A stretch of 64,000 bases of DNA, from assembly GCF_006265225.1 (NCBI RefSeq), contig NZ_VDCS01000011.1, positions 1-64,000 of the forward strand, read 5' to 3'. The position numbers were made by a program, and so were the translations under genes. Shown one piece after another: positions 16,130-24,910 of this stretch. Positions within the stretch are counted from its first letter, which is position 1. Every line of letters starts with the position of its first letter. Under the pieces are notes generated by a model. It did not search any database. It saw only the letters and a program-made list of their open reading frames with translations, and had not been told where the DNA came from. This DNA is from Allotamlana fucoidanivorans (GTDB lineage: Bacteria > Bacteroidota > Bacteroidia > Flavobacteriales > Flavobacteriaceae).

Positions 16130-16695
16130 TTCTTAACATATTTTGCCAAAACATATTGGCTTAATTTGTAAAATAAAAAACCTGAAAGCGCTCCAAATGT
16201 CATTCCACAAAAAATATCAAGCGGATAATGCACTCCAACATAAATTCTGCTATAAGCCACAATAAAACTCCAAAAAACAAGAAGCAGAATCAAATTTTTA
16301 AAATATGGCTTTAAAAGTAATCCTGCAAAAACAGCAACCGCCATAGAGTTTGATGAGTGCCCTGAGAAAAACCCATATTTCCCACATCGCACTGCAATAA
16401 AACGTATCTGATCTGCCAAATCGGCCACTCCACATGGTCTTGGTCGCTGAAATGTTCGTTTAAACACATTTGTTATTTGATCGGTAAACGTGATCATTAG
16501 AGCTATAGCCACCACAAAAATTAACAGTGATTTTAACCCATATTTCTTATACAACATGAATAACAAAACTAAATAAAGAGGAATAAAGGTAAGTTTGTTA
16601 GTAATGACCAGCCATAAGCTGTCCCAGGTAATTGACCCTAAATTATTCAAAAAAATGAATAGTTCTGTATCTAATCTAATCAGTTCATCTACCAT
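16126..16695 (-). CDS. PAP2-family phosphatase
   Basis: An inner-membrane phosphatase of the type-2 phosphatidic acid phosphatase family, which removes phosphate from lipid or undecaprenyl phosphates outside the membrane. The 189 residues have about five membrane segments and all three signature motifs: KRTFQRPRP (79-87), SGHS (111-114) and SRIYVGVHYPLD (149-160, with the catalytic His). Substrate could be undecaprenyl pyrophosphate or phosphatidylglycerol phosphate; the sequence does not decide. It follows a 75-residue gene by seven bases. Confidence 0.92.
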   Translation of the reverse strand: MVDELIRLDTELFIFLNNLGSITWDSLWLVITNKLTFIPLYLVLLFMLYKKYGLKSLLIFVVAIALMITFTDQITNVFKRTFQRPRPCGVADLADQIRFIAVRCGKYGFFSGHSSNSMAVAVFAGLLLKPYFKNLILLLVFWSFIVAYSRIYVGVHYPLDIFCGMTFGALSGFLFYKLSQYVLAKYVKN

Positions 16696-16702
16696 AACAC
16701 TT

Positions 16703-16930
16703 CTATTCTTCGTACTTAGCTATTTCACTGTCATAAAATTCAGTTGCTAATTTTATGGCATGTTCAGTTTCTGTTTCTAATTCCTTCTGATCTTCAGCAT
16801 CAAAATCTTCAAACCACTCCAGATCATCATTTTCCAAATTAATTATAAATCGTGGAAACTCAGTGTGAATAACATAAATAGCGTTGGGAAATTCAGTATT
16901 ATCCCCTAATATAAACTTTGGAAGACTCAT
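16703..16930 (-). CDS. Small acidic conserved-type hypothetical protein
   Basis: A 75-residue cytoplasmic protein with no recognised domain. It has an N-terminal beta-like part (PKFILGDNTEFPNAIYVIHT, EFPRFIINLEN) and a very acidic helix (EWFEDFDAEDQKELETETEH). The clean spacing (seven bases from PAP2, six from the MATE gene) and dense coding organisation support it as a real gene. I recall similar small proteins in other Flavobacteriaceae but know no function. Confidence 0.75.
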   Translation of the reverse strand: MSLPKFILGDNTEFPNAIYVIHTEFPRFIINLENDDLEWFEDFDAEDQKELETETEHAIKLATEFYDSEIAKYEE

Positions 16931-16936
16931 TGGTTT

Positions 16937-18316
16937 TTATTTTTCGTTAGACAAAATTAATCTTTTGGTTAAATAATTAAACCTAATATATAACAAAATA
17001 GCTGCGGTAGTTAATCCTGCTAACAGCCCTAACCAAATACCAAAACTTCCGTAGGCTTCTTCCTTTCCTAAAAACCAGCTCATTGGAAATCCCACTAACC
17101 AGTAAGAAACAAACGTAATAAGCGTGGGTATTTTAACATCTTGCAACCCTCTTAAAGCTCCTAAAACGAGTACCTGAATGCTATCGCTAATCTGAAAAAT
17201 GGCGGCAACAATTAATAAATTTGAAGCAATACCAACCACTTCTTTATTATCTAATAAGTTAACCACATCATCATAATCAACGTAAACTTTGGGGAGTTGA
17301 TTATGAAATACTAAGAAAAATAATGCAAAGCACGTGGCAAATAAAGTCCCCATTAAAAATAAAGAAAATGCAATACGCCTCAGTTCATAGAAAGCTTTCA
17401 ACCCTTTTTGGTTTCCAACCCGAATCATAGCGGCAACACTTAAACCTGTAGCCACCATAAAGGTCATTGAACTTAAGTTTAAGGCAATTTGATTAGCTGC
17501 TTGCGGATTTTTACCCAATAGCCCGCTGAGCCAAATAGCTGCTGTAAAAATAGCCACTTCAAAAAACATCTGCATAGCACTAGGTGACCCAAGATCAAGC
17601 AATTTTTTCAGCATTGATTGTTTTAATTGAAAGAATTTAATCTTAGTCACAAAAGCCTTCGATTTTTCTTTTGATTTTAACAAAAACCATAAATACCAAA
17701 TCATAAGTAACCTTGCTACTAAAGTGCCGTAAGCGGCTCCTACAATACCCAATTCAGGAAAACCAAATTTTCCAAAAATAAGTAAGTAATTTAAAAAAAC
17801 GTTTACTATGTTTCCAAACAATGTAGCATACATAGGATATTTAGTCATAGACATGCCATCACTAAACTGTTTGAATGCCTGAAAAATAACTAAAGGAATT
17901 AGTGAAAAGGCTACTAAATTCAGGTAAGGAATTGCTAAATGTACTACCTCTTCGGGTTGTTTCATCAAATACATTAAAGACTTTGAAAAATAAACCAGTA
18001 AAAAAAGTAATATGCCAATAACGGTACATAAAAATAGCCCATGCTTAAAGGCTGATTTTCCTTCCTTAAAATTATTTGCGGCATCAGCCTCTGCCACCAA
18101 GGGAGTTATCGCTGTAGAAAACCCAATACCTAAAGACATGGCTATAAAGAGAAAACTATTCCCTAAAGAAACAGCTGCTAATTCTGCCGTTCCTAGTTGC
18201 CCCACCATAATATTATCAACAAAACTCACAAAGGTATGCCCTAACATACCTAACATTACTGGTGCCGCTAACTGCCAATTATACTTAAATTCCTTCGTGT
18301 ATTTTTCTAAATGCAT
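16937..18316 (-). CDS. MATE family efflux transporter (NorM/MdtK type)
   Basis: A 459-residue inner-membrane multidrug and toxic compound extrusion protein with about 12 transmembrane segments in two homologous halves. The first half carries WQLAAPVMLGMLGHTFVSFV followed by DNIMVGQLGTAELAAVSLGN, and the second LDLGSPSAMQMFFEVAIF, with NPQAANQIALNLSSMTFMVA. It likely exchanges Na+ or H+ for cationic compounds; the substrate is unknown. The start ATG at 18316 is only four bases after a TATTTTTG box, so the mRNA may be leaderless. Confidence 0.93.
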   Translation of the reverse strand: MHLEKYTKEFKYNWQLAAPVMLGMLGHTFVSFVDNIMVGQLGTAELAAVSLGNSFLFIAMSLGIGFSTAITPLVAEADAANNFKEGKSAFKHGLFLCTVIGILLFLLVYFSKSLMYLMKQPEEVVHLAIPYLNLVAFSLIPLVIFQAFKQFSDGMSMTKYPMYATLFGNIVNVFLNYLLIFGKFGFPELGIVGAAYGTLVARLLMIWYLWFLLKSKEKSKAFVTKIKFFQLKQSMLKKLLDLGSPSAMQMFFEVAIFTAAIWLSGLLGKNPQAANQIALNLSSMTFMVATGLSVAAMIRVGNQKGLKAFYELRRIAFSLFLMGTLFATCFALFFLVFHNQLPKVYVDYDDVVNLLDNKEVVGIASNLLIVAAIFQISDSIQVLVLGALRGLQDVKIPTLITFVSYWLVGFPMSWFLGKEEAYGSFGIWLGLLAGLTTAAILLYIRFNYLTKRLILSNEK

Positions 18317-18320
18317 TTTG

Positions 18321-18328
18321 CAAAAATA
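18321..18328 (-). promoter_or_regulatory. -7 box directly before the MATE gene start
   Basis: On the minus strand TATTTTTG is followed by CAAA and the ATG. It is an exact TAnnTTTG match; the TTG -33 element is not clear at the usual distance. Confidence 0.5.
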
Positions 18329-18430
18329 CTCTTTATTTGCCGTGAATTAGAATATTTATACTGTTGACAGGTGTTAACATTTGTTAATAAATACCTTGAT
18401 TTTAAAGTAAAAATATCATTACAAAATATT

Positions 18431-18568
18431 TACATTTGCCTTTCAATAATAATATCTCATTAAGACTATATAGCACATAAGAAACTTCGTGCTCTCATTT
18501 TTTAAGGGTTAGGAAAATAATTGCTAAGTTTCAAAGCATAAAAAAGGAGAATTTAATTTCTCCTTTTT
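18431..18568 (+). ncRNA. Candidate small RNA between the MATE and FabK-like genes
   Basis: The 261-base gap between two minus-strand genes holds, on the plus strand, a TACATTTG -7 box (18431-18438), then about 100 bases with small possible hairpins (AGCAC/GTGCT around 18474-18495; TGCT/AGCA around 18521-18538), and ends in a strong intrinsic terminator at 18541-18568 with a T run on the plus strand. No open frame of note is present. This could encode a small RNA, or the terminator may simply serve the FabK-like gene on the minus strand. Speculative. Confidence 0.25.
18541..18568. terminator. Bidirectional intrinsic terminator
   Basis: The 11-bp stem AAAAAGGAGAA (18541-18551) / TTCTCCTTTTT (18558-18568) with a 6-base loop and A and T tracts at each side lies just beyond the stop of the FabK-like gene (minus strand). 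Confidence 0.75.
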
Positions 18569-18577
18569 TTAAACAAG

Positions 18578-19531
18578 TTACTTGAAATAAGTGGTTTTGC
18601 AAACTTCTAGTTTAGCAGCTTCAAATTCTTTAACTACATCACTTACTATTTTTGAAACAGGTTTTATATCATGAATAAGTCCTGAAATCTGACCAATTTC
18701 TAGCTCACCTTCTTCTAAATCGCCCTCAAACATGCCTTTTTTTGCACGAGCTCTCCCTAACAATTCTTTTAATTGTTCCTTTGTAGGACAGGTTTTATAT
18801 AAATCCTGAATTTGATTATAAAATGAATTTTTAATCAGTCTTACAGGAGCTAATTCTTTTAACGTTAGCTGTGTATCGCCTTCTTTAGCATCAACCACAG
18901 CTTGTTTAAAATTTTGATGGGCAGAACTTTCTAAACTTGCAACAAACCGAGAGCCTATTTGCACACCATCTGCTCCCAGAATCATTGTGGCTAACATACT
19001 TTTACCTGTTGCAATACCGCCAGCTGCTATCAGTGGAATCTGTATATGTTCTTTAACTATAGGAACGAGGGTTAAGGTAGTCATTTCATCCCTTCCATTA
19101 TGTCCACCAGCTTCAAAACCTTCAGCCACAATAGCATCTACTCCAGCTTCTTGCGCTTTAAGTGCAAACTTTAAACTGCTTACAACATGTACTACAGTAA
19201 TTCCCTTTTCTTGTAACCAAGAAGTCCAGATTTTAGGGTTTCCAGCAGAAGTGAAGACTATTTTAACGCCTTCGTCTACAATGATATTCATGATATTTTC
19301 AATATCTGGATATAACATGGGCACATTCACCCCAAATGGTTTGTTCGTTGCTTTTTTGCATTTTTTAATGTGATCTCGTAATACTTCGGGATACATAGAT
19401 CCTGCTCCTATAAGCCCTAAAATACCCGAATTACTTGAAGCCGCTGCAAGTTTCCATCCGCTATTCCACACCATACCTGCCTGTATAATGGGATATTTTA
19501 TTTTAAAAAGCGCTGTTATTTTATTTTCCAT
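18578..19531 (-). CDS. Nitronate monooxygenase / FabK-like FMN enzyme
   Basis: A 317-residue TIM-barrel flavoprotein of the 2-nitropropane dioxygenase / enoyl-ACP reductase II family. Signatures are IKYPIIQAGMVW at the N-terminus, GLIGAGSM, PFGVNVPM, VAEGFEAGGHNG (the catalytic-region His is in GGHNG), PLIAAGGIATG and GADGVQIGSRFVAS, the FMN phosphate site. A trans-2-enoyl-ACP reductase role is possible but fabI is present at 51 kb, so oxidation of nitronates or another reduction is equally open. Its start overlaps the stop of the subtilase gene by one base, so the two are likely co-transcribed. Confidence 0.88.
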   Translation of the reverse strand: MENKITALFKIKYPIIQAGMVWNSGWKLAAASSNSGILGLIGAGSMYPEVLRDHIKKCKKATNKPFGVNVPMLYPDIENIMNIIVDEGVKIVFTSAGNPKIWTSWLQEKGITVVHVVSSLKFALKAQEAGVDAIVAEGFEAGGHNGRDEMTTLTLVPIVKEHIQIPLIAAGGIATGKSMLATMILGADGVQIGSRFVASLESSAHQNFKQAVVDAKEGDTQLTLKELAPVRLIKNSFYNQIQDLYKTCPTKEQLKELLGRARAKKGMFEGDLEEGELEIGQISGLIHDIKPVSKIVSDVVKEFEAAKLEVCKTTYFK

Positions 19532-21150
19532 TATTGTTTGATCATTTTATAGGTCTTTGAAAATGACTTGGTTTCTACACTAATTATATAAAGTCCCTCT
19601 GCTAAGAATGACAAATCAAAATATTCTTGTGTGATCTCTAAAGGAGTTTCTAAAATGAACTTTCCCTGAATGTTGAAAATGGACATTTTAAAAGATTCTA
19701 TATCGTCATCTGTAATTCCACTTACATACAATTTATCCTCTATAGGATTTGGATACAGCACAAATGTTTGATCGTCCCACTCTTCCAACTTTTCAGTATT
19801 CAGTACCTGTTCCAAGTTTGGAATACCATAACCCAGAAAAAAATCTGGAGTCTCATATTGAGATGCCGACATTCTAACGGCTTGCATAATTTCTGCATTT
19901 GATTTTTCAGGTAAAGCTTGCCATAAACAGGCCACGCCTCCTGCTAAAATGGGAGAGCTGAAAGAGGTACCATTAGCCTGTGCTATAACATCATTTTCAG
20001 TGATTACATAACTTCGCTGACCTTGAGCAACCACATCTGGCTTTTGTGTTGGTTGCTCCTCATTCCCTTTTGAACTAAATGATGCGTAGTTTCCATTTGC
20101 ATCAACAGCTCCTACACTTAGCACACCAGAGGCATCAGCAGGAGCTCCTACTATTTGCCAGGCATCATTTGGGCTACCCGAATTTCCTGCTGAAGTAACT
20201 AAAAGCATCCCTTTTTCAAATGCAATATTTGCGCCACGTGTTATGAAAGTTGTATTGCCATTCATATCAGCAGGCGTATAACCATAACTTGAATTATCAT
20301 ATGTAGTATATCCTAACGAAGTATTAATGATATCAACCCCTAAACTATCGGCACGTTCGGCAGCCTCTACCCAATAACTTTCTTCAATTGGTGTTTCGCT
20401 TGTGGCATCTTCTGTAACAAACAGATAGTAAGACGCGTCAGGTGCTGTTCCTACAAATTGATTTTCTTTAAGCCCAGCCATAGTACTTAACACCAAAGTA
20501 CCGTGGTTACTTGTTGCATTATTAAAAACATCAACCTCTCGATTTACAAAATGATAACTTCCTAAAAGTTTGCCTGCATCTCTTAAATGCTTAAAAGCAG
20601 ACATTTGGTTTACATTTGGAAATCCAGCATCTAAAACAGCAATGGTTATGCCGCTACCTGTATATCTTCTTTGATGCAGTTTATCACCACGAAACATAGC
20701 TATTTGATTCCATGAATTTCCGTAGTTAAAATCTACCACTACTTGCCCAGTCATAAATTTTGACTTACTTTTTAATGTTTTACCTGTCCCTAACTGGGCA
20801 TCGGCATAAATCACATGACTCACAAAGTTCAAACTTTTTAAAGACTCAATATCAGAAAAACTTCCTTGAACATGAATGGCATTAAACCACTTTGATTTAG
20901 CCTTGACTTGAATGCCTGTACTATTTTTAAGCATTTCAATATAGGCTTCGTTAACAGGAACATCTCGTTCATCAATAGCAACACCATGAGCTATTTTCCT
21001 ATCGATTGCCTTTTGTGAAAGTATGGTAATTGGATGTTCTATAGACGCCTGAACATCCTCTTTATCTACAAAATAAATCCATGCATCTTGTTGCGCCAAT
21101 ACATTAATGCTAAGAAAAAAAAATAAGCACTTTAAGATTCCTATTTTCAT
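19531..21150 (-). CDS. Subtilisin-family serine peptidase with T9SS C-terminal domain
   Basis: A 539-residue secreted protease. Residues 1-20 are a signal peptide, and 21-125 resemble an inhibitor-I9-like propeptide. The S8 catalytic triad is Asp174 (AVLDAG), His216 (NHGT) and Ser396 (GTSFSSP), with oxyanion Asn323 in AGNSG. The last 75 residues (from VLYPNPIEDKLYVSG to SKTYKMIKQ) are a type IX secretion type A sorting domain, so the enzyme should cross the outer membrane and be released or anchored on the surface. The gene is followed directly by the FabK-like enzyme. Confidence 0.94.
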   Translation of the reverse strand: MKIGILKCLFFFLSINVLAQQDAWIYFVDKEDVQASIEHPITILSQKAIDRKIAHGVAIDERDVPVNEAYIEMLKNSTGIQVKAKSKWFNAIHVQGSFSDIESLKSLNFVSHVIYADAQLGTGKTLKSKSKFMTGQVVVDFNYGNSWNQIAMFRGDKLHQRRYTGSGITIAVLDAGFPNVNQMSAFKHLRDAGKLLGSYHFVNREVDVFNNATSNHGTLVLSTMAGLKENQFVGTAPDASYYLFVTEDATSETPIEESYWVEAAERADSLGVDIINTSLGYTTYDNSSYGYTPADMNGNTTFITRGANIAFEKGMLLVTSAGNSGSPNDAWQIVGAPADASGVLSVGAVDANGNYASFSSKGNEEQPTQKPDVVAQGQRSYVITENDVIAQANGTSFSSPILAGGVACLWQALPEKSNAEIMQAVRMSASQYETPDFFLGYGIPNLEQVLNTEKLEEWDDQTFVLYPNPIEDKLYVSGITDDDIESFKMSIFNIQGKFILETPLEITQEYFDLSFLAEGLYIISVETKSFSKTYKMIKQ

Positions 21151-21171
21151 AACAGCAGGTTTTCTGCTAAT

Positions 21172-22359
21172 TTACGAAATCACGCCCGAACCTATTAACT
21201 CATCTTGAATATACCATGCCACAAACTGCCCTTCGGTTATGGCCGATTGTAAATTTTCAAATTCAACATACAACCCATGTGGTACTTTATATAATGTTGC
21301 CAATTCTAAAGGTTGTCTGTATCTAATTCTAGCCTTAACCTTCATAGAATTTCCTGTTTTTAATTCTAAATCTTCTCGTATCCAATGTAACTCTTCGTTT
21401 GACACAAAAAGGGCTTTTTTTAGAAGACCTGGATGTGATTTTCCCTGTCCTGTATAAATCACATTATCTTCAACATTGGTATCAATGACGAATAAGGGCT
21501 CAACTGTACCTCCAACGGCTAAACCTTTTCTTTGCCCTTTAGTAAAATAATGCGCACCTTGGTGGTTACCTACTATTTTACCATGATTTGGTGTATAGTC
21601 AAATTTCCTTGACAAATAACTTAATTCTTTTTCTTTTGAATCAAAAACTGGTGGAACTTCTTGATATAAATCTGCATCTTTTGAAATCTCTATAATATCA
21701 CCTGCTTTTGGTTTAAGTTGCTGTTGAAGAAAATCAGGTAATTTTACTTTGCCAATAAAACATAAACCTTGTGAATCCTTCTTTTCTGCCGTTACCAAAT
21801 CTAATTTTGTAGCAATCGCTCTTACCTCTGGTTTAGTCAACTCACCTATAGGAAATAAAGACTTGGCCAATTGATCTTGTGATAGTTGACATAAAAAATA
21901 AGACTGATCTTTATTGCCATCAACACCCGCCAATAATTGATATATGGTTTTATTATCTTTAGTAATAGTGCCTTTTCTACAATAGTGCCCAGTGGCCACA
22001 TAATCGGCTCCCAAATTTAAAGCAATGTCCATAAAAACATCAAACTTTATCTCTCTATTACACAAAACATCAGGATTTGGTGTTCTTCCTTGTTCATATT
22101 CCTTAAACATGTAATCAACAATACGTTCTTTATACTGTTCACTCAAATCAACCGTTTGAAAAGGTATACCCAATTTCTCAGCAACAAGCATAGCATCATT
22201 ACTATCATCTAACCAGGGGCATTCATTGGATATGGTAACCGAGTCATCATGCCAATTTTTCATAAATAGCCCTATAACCTCATACCCTTGTTCTTTCAAC
22301 AAATAAGCAGCCACACTAGAATCTACGCCACCTGATAACCCAACAATTACTCTTTTCAT
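21172..22359 (-). CDS. mnmA: tRNA-specific 2-thiouridylase MnmA
   Basis: MnmA thiolates uridine 34 in the wobble position of tRNA Lys, Glu and Gln using ATP and a sulfur relay. The PP-loop [10 protein letters not shown] is at 7-16. The catalytic Cys100 lies in [12 protein letters not shown] and the second Cys200 in [15 protein letters not shown]-type region [13 protein letters not shown] and the C-terminal beta-barrel follow. The 395 residues are normal. It lies 21 bases upstream of the subtilase gene in the same direction and has its own exact -7 box. Confidence 0.96.
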   Translation of the reverse strand: MKRVIVGLSGGVDSSVAAYLLKEQGYEVIGLFMKNWHDDSVTISNECPWLDDSNDAMLVAEKLGIPFQTVDLSEQYKERIVDYMFKEYEQGRTPNPDVLCNREIKFDVFMDIALNLGADYVATGHYCRKGTITKDNKTIYQLLAGVDGNKDQSYFLCQLSQDQLAKSLFPIGELTKPEVRAIATKLDLVTAEKKDSQGLCFIGKVKLPDFLQQQLKPKAGDIIEISKDADLYQEVPPVFDSKEKELSYLSRKFDYTPNHGKIVGNHQGAHYFTKGQRKGLAVGGTVEPLFVIDTNVEDNVIYTGQGKSHPGLLKKALFVSNEELHWIREDLELKTGNSMKVKARIRYRQPLELATLYKVPHGLYVEFENLQSAITEGQFVAWYIQDELIGSGVIS

Positions 22360-22376
22360 TTTAAAAAATTAGGGCA

Positions 22377-22384
22377 CAAAGATA
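22377..22384 (-). promoter_or_regulatory. -7 box for mnmA
   Basis: On the minus strand GTATCTTTGTGC contains an exact TAnnTTTG (TATCTTTG) 17 bases before the mnmA ATG. The same core with identical flanks (GTATCTTTGTGC) precedes fabI at 51.85 kb. The -33 TTG is poor. Confidence 0.5.
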
Positions 22385-22445
22385 CTGAATATTAGCGAAA
22401 TTTTATATACGTGAACTTAGTCCTATTTATAGATGCAATACTGTT

Positions 22446-22522
22446 TTGTTTATTATTTTAATATTTTTATTAAACAATATTTGTTTTTTTGTTTAATTTT
22501 TTTATATATTTGTTAAACAATT
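22446..22522 (+). promoter_or_regulatory. Half-site array and promoter upstream of the FAS1 lipoprotein gene
   Basis: Four TTGTTTAAT-like half-sites alternate in direction: about 22446-22454 (TTGTTTATT, one mismatch), 22469-22477 (ATTAAACAA), 22489-22497 (TTGTTTAAT) and 22513-22521 (TTAAACAAT). The middle two form a perfect 9-bp inverted repeat. Centre-to-centre spacing is about 20-24 bases, near two helical turns. The last site abuts the promoter TTG (22481-22483) N21 TATATTTG (22505-22512). This looks like an operator array for the downstream gene; AT-richness makes some of it possible by chance. Confidence 0.4.
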
Positions 22523-22540
22523 AATGTGAACTAAAAAATT

Positions 22541-24811
22541 ATGAAAATGAAAGCATCAAATTTTATTAAAAAAACAGGACTACTTGTTCTGAGTCTTTTT
22601 TTGTTGTGGTCTTGTAACGATGATGACGATACCCCAGTAATTAGAGAATTTAACATTGTTGAATTGGCATTAACTTCACCAGACTTAACCAGTTTAGTTG
22701 CTGCCTTAGAAAAAGCAGATTTAGTAGCTACCCTTCAATCAGGAGACTACACAGTTTTTGCACCTACAAACGAAGCCTTTGCGGCGTTTTTAAATGCAAA
22801 GGGATTTGCTTCTCTTGAAGCTGTGCCCAACGATGTGTTAAGAACCATCCTTTTAAACCATGTGGTTGTAGGTGGCGCTAGAGCCAACCAATTAACTACT
22901 GGATACATTGAAACCTTAGCTGAAGAAGCCACAACAAAGAACACTATTAATATGTTTGTTAACACCAGTGGAGGTGTTAAGCTAAATGGTGTTTCAGATG
23001 TTATTACTCCAAATCTAGTAGCAACAAATGGTGTTGTACACATTGTAAATGCGGTAATTGATTTGCCAACAGTTGTAGATTTTGCTGTAGCAGATCCAAC
23101 ATTCTCTATCTTAGTGCAAGCTTTAACTAGAGACGATTTAACGTTTGATTATGTTGCAGCGCTTTCAACTATGAGTGGAACAGCACCTGCTCCATTCACA
23201 GTATTTGCGCCCACAAATGACGCTTTTGCCATGTTATTAACTGAATTGGGAGCAAGCGCTTTATCTGATATTGATGAGCCTACCTTAAAGGCTACTTTAG
23301 ACTTACATGCCGTTTCTGGCGCTAATGTTTTAGCTAGCGGTTTATCAGACAATTTAACGGTGACAACATTAGGTGGCGACATTACGGCCAACGTAACTGG
23401 AGGTGCAACGCTTACAGATTCAAACGGACGCGTGAGTAATATCATTGTTACTGATGTTCAAGCTGCAAATGGTGTAATACATGTCATTGACAAGGTGGTT
23501 TTACCTAAATTACCATCAACAGTAGTTGGTATTGCATTAGATACACCTGAATTAAGCATACTTGTTCAAGCCTTACAAGCTGCTGATGGCGACTTAGTAA
23601 GCGTATTAGGCGGAGAAGGTCCATATACAATTCTTGCTCCTGACAATGCAGCTTTTCAAGCCTTGCTTGACAGCAACCCAGCATGGAATTCGTTAGCAGA
23701 TATAGATACTGCTGTATTATCACAAGTTCTTTTAAATCACGTATTACCTGGTAAACTTATGTCAACTGATTTAGTGGGATTAGGGTCTGGATATGCTTCA
23801 ACAGAGGCAACTGGTGCTGGCGGTAATAAAATGAGCATCTTTTTTGATGCATCTAACGGTGTGAAATTTAATGGTGTCTCAACAGTAAAAATGGCCGATA
23901 AGGAAGGAACTAACGGTGTAATACATATTGTTGATGCCGTAATAGGTTTGCCAACAATTGTTGATCACGCCGTTGCTAATCCTGGATTAAGCAGTTTAGT
24001 AAGTAATTTAACAATGGGAGGTAATACAACATTCACAGATTTGTTATCTACTCCGGGTGACTTTACGGTTTTTGCTCCAACAAATGATGCTTTCACTGCA
24101 TTTTCAAATCCTAATAGCAACGCTTTAGATGCTATATTATTAAATCATGTGGTGGTTGGTGCTACCGCTGTGTCATCCGGTTTAACAAACACCTATGTGA
24201 AGACAGCTGCAACCTATGGAAACACAGATAATAACTTAAGTTTATACATAAATACAGATAGCGGGGTAACATTAAATGGAATAGCTGATGTTTCTAAGGC
24301 TGACATCATTGCTAGTAACGGAGTCATTCATACCGTTGATGCCGTAATTGATATTCCAACAGTGACTACATTTGCGGTGGCTGATCCAACATTTTCAACC
24401 TTAGTAACTGCATTAACAACATTAACACCGAGTACAGATTTTGCAGGAATATTATCAACAGCTAATGGAACAGCCCCTGCTCCATTCACTGTATTTGCTC
24501 CTACAAACGATGCGTTTGCTGCAATTACAGTACCATCAGATGAGGGTGTATTAACAAACATTTTACAACACCACGTCATAGCTGGTGCCAATGTAACATC
24601 GGCTGATTTAAATAATCCAGGAACAACTACTGCGCCTAGTTTAGAAGGTGATGACCTTACTATCACGCTTCCAGGCACTAGTCCTAATATAGCAAATTTA
24701 ACCGACGGCTCTGGTAATTCTGACATTGGAATTATTGCCGTTGATGTACAAGCTGGAAATGGTGTAATCCATGTTATTAATAAAGTGGCTATACCAAATC
24801 TTACAAATTAG
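22541..24811 (+). CDS. Lipoprotein with five fasciclin (FAS1) domains
   Basis: A 756-residue lipoprotein, probably on the outer face of the outer membrane. The lipobox is in LLWSC with the lipid Cys at residue 26, and the mature start CNDDDD has the acidic run seen in Bacteroidota surface-export signals. Five FAS1 domains of about 140 residues follow in tandem, each with YTVFAPTNEAF or a variant (TVFAPTNDAF four times, TILAPDNAAF once) and an end like NGVIHIVDAVIDLP. FAS1 proteins mediate adhesion and matrix binding. Domains 2 and 5 share an extra SGTAPAP/NGTAPAP insert, suggesting recent duplication. The gene is monocistronic with a terminator. Confidence 0.93.
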   Translation: MKMKASNFIKKTGLLVLSLFLLWSCNDDDDTPVIREFNIVELALTSPDLTSLVAALEKADLVATLQSGDYTVFAPTNEAFAAFLNAKGFASLEAVPNDVLRTILLNHVVVGGARANQLTTGYIETLAEEATTKNTINMFVNTSGGVKLNGVSDVITPNLVATNGVVHIVNAVIDLPTVVDFAVADPTFSILVQALTRDDLTFDYVAALSTMSGTAPAPFTVFAPTNDAFAMLLTELGASALSDIDEPTLKATLDLHAVSGANVLASGLSDNLTVTTLGGDITANVTGGATLTDSNGRVSNIIVTDVQAANGVIHVIDKVVLPKLPSTVVGIALDTPELSILVQALQAADGDLVSVLGGEGPYTILAPDNAAFQALLDSNPAWNSLADIDTAVLSQVLLNHVLPGKLMSTDLVGLGSGYASTEATGAGGNKMSIFFDASNGVKFNGVSTVKMADKEGTNGVIHIVDAVIGLPTIVDHAVANPGLSSLVSNLTMGGNTTFTDLLSTPGDFTVFAPTNDAFTAFSNPNSNALDAILLNHVVVGATAVSSGLTNTYVKTAATYGNTDNNLSLYINTDSGVTLNGIADVSKADIIASNGVIHTVDAVIDIPTVTTFAVADPTFSTLVTALTTLTPSTDFAGILSTANGTAPAPFTVFAPTNDAFAAITVPSDEGVLTNILQHHVIAGANVTSADLNNPGTTTAPSLEGDDLTITLPGTSPNIANLTDGSGNSDIGIIAVDVQAGNGVIHVINKVAIPNLTN

Positions 24812-24880
24812 TTTGGTTTGTTGGTTTTGTAGACAATCACATTCTTACTTCCATCTGAATGATTATCTATGAAAAAAGAG

Positions 24881-24910
24881 ACTCCTTAAGTAATTAAGGA
24901 GTTTTTTTTA
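24881..24910. terminator. Convergent terminator, FAS1 gene and YwqK-like gene
   Basis: ACTCCTTAA (24881-24889) pairs with TTAAGGAGT (24894-24902) over a GTAA loop and is followed by a T run. It overlaps the stop codon of the minus-strand gene. Confidence 0.75.

Noticed and set aside
16126-18316. A resistance island made of PAP2, the 75-residue protein and MATE
   Set aside because: All three look like chromosomal core genes with the same base composition as neighbours; no mobile ends nearby.
18578-19531. Calling the flavoenzyme FabK (enoyl-ACP reductase II)
   Set aside because: The fold allows it, but a complete fabI is present and the sequence does not separate FabK from nitronate monooxygenase.
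22747-24726. Several 70-130-codon ORFs antisense to the FAS1 gene
   Set aside because: They mirror the repeated FAS1 codons on the opposite strand and have no promoter or family features; they arise from the codon pattern of the real gene.
22541-24811. CRISPR or satellite-like repeats in the FAS1 gene
   Set aside because: The repetition is at the protein-domain level with diverged codons; no short identical repeats with spacers were seen anywhere in the window.
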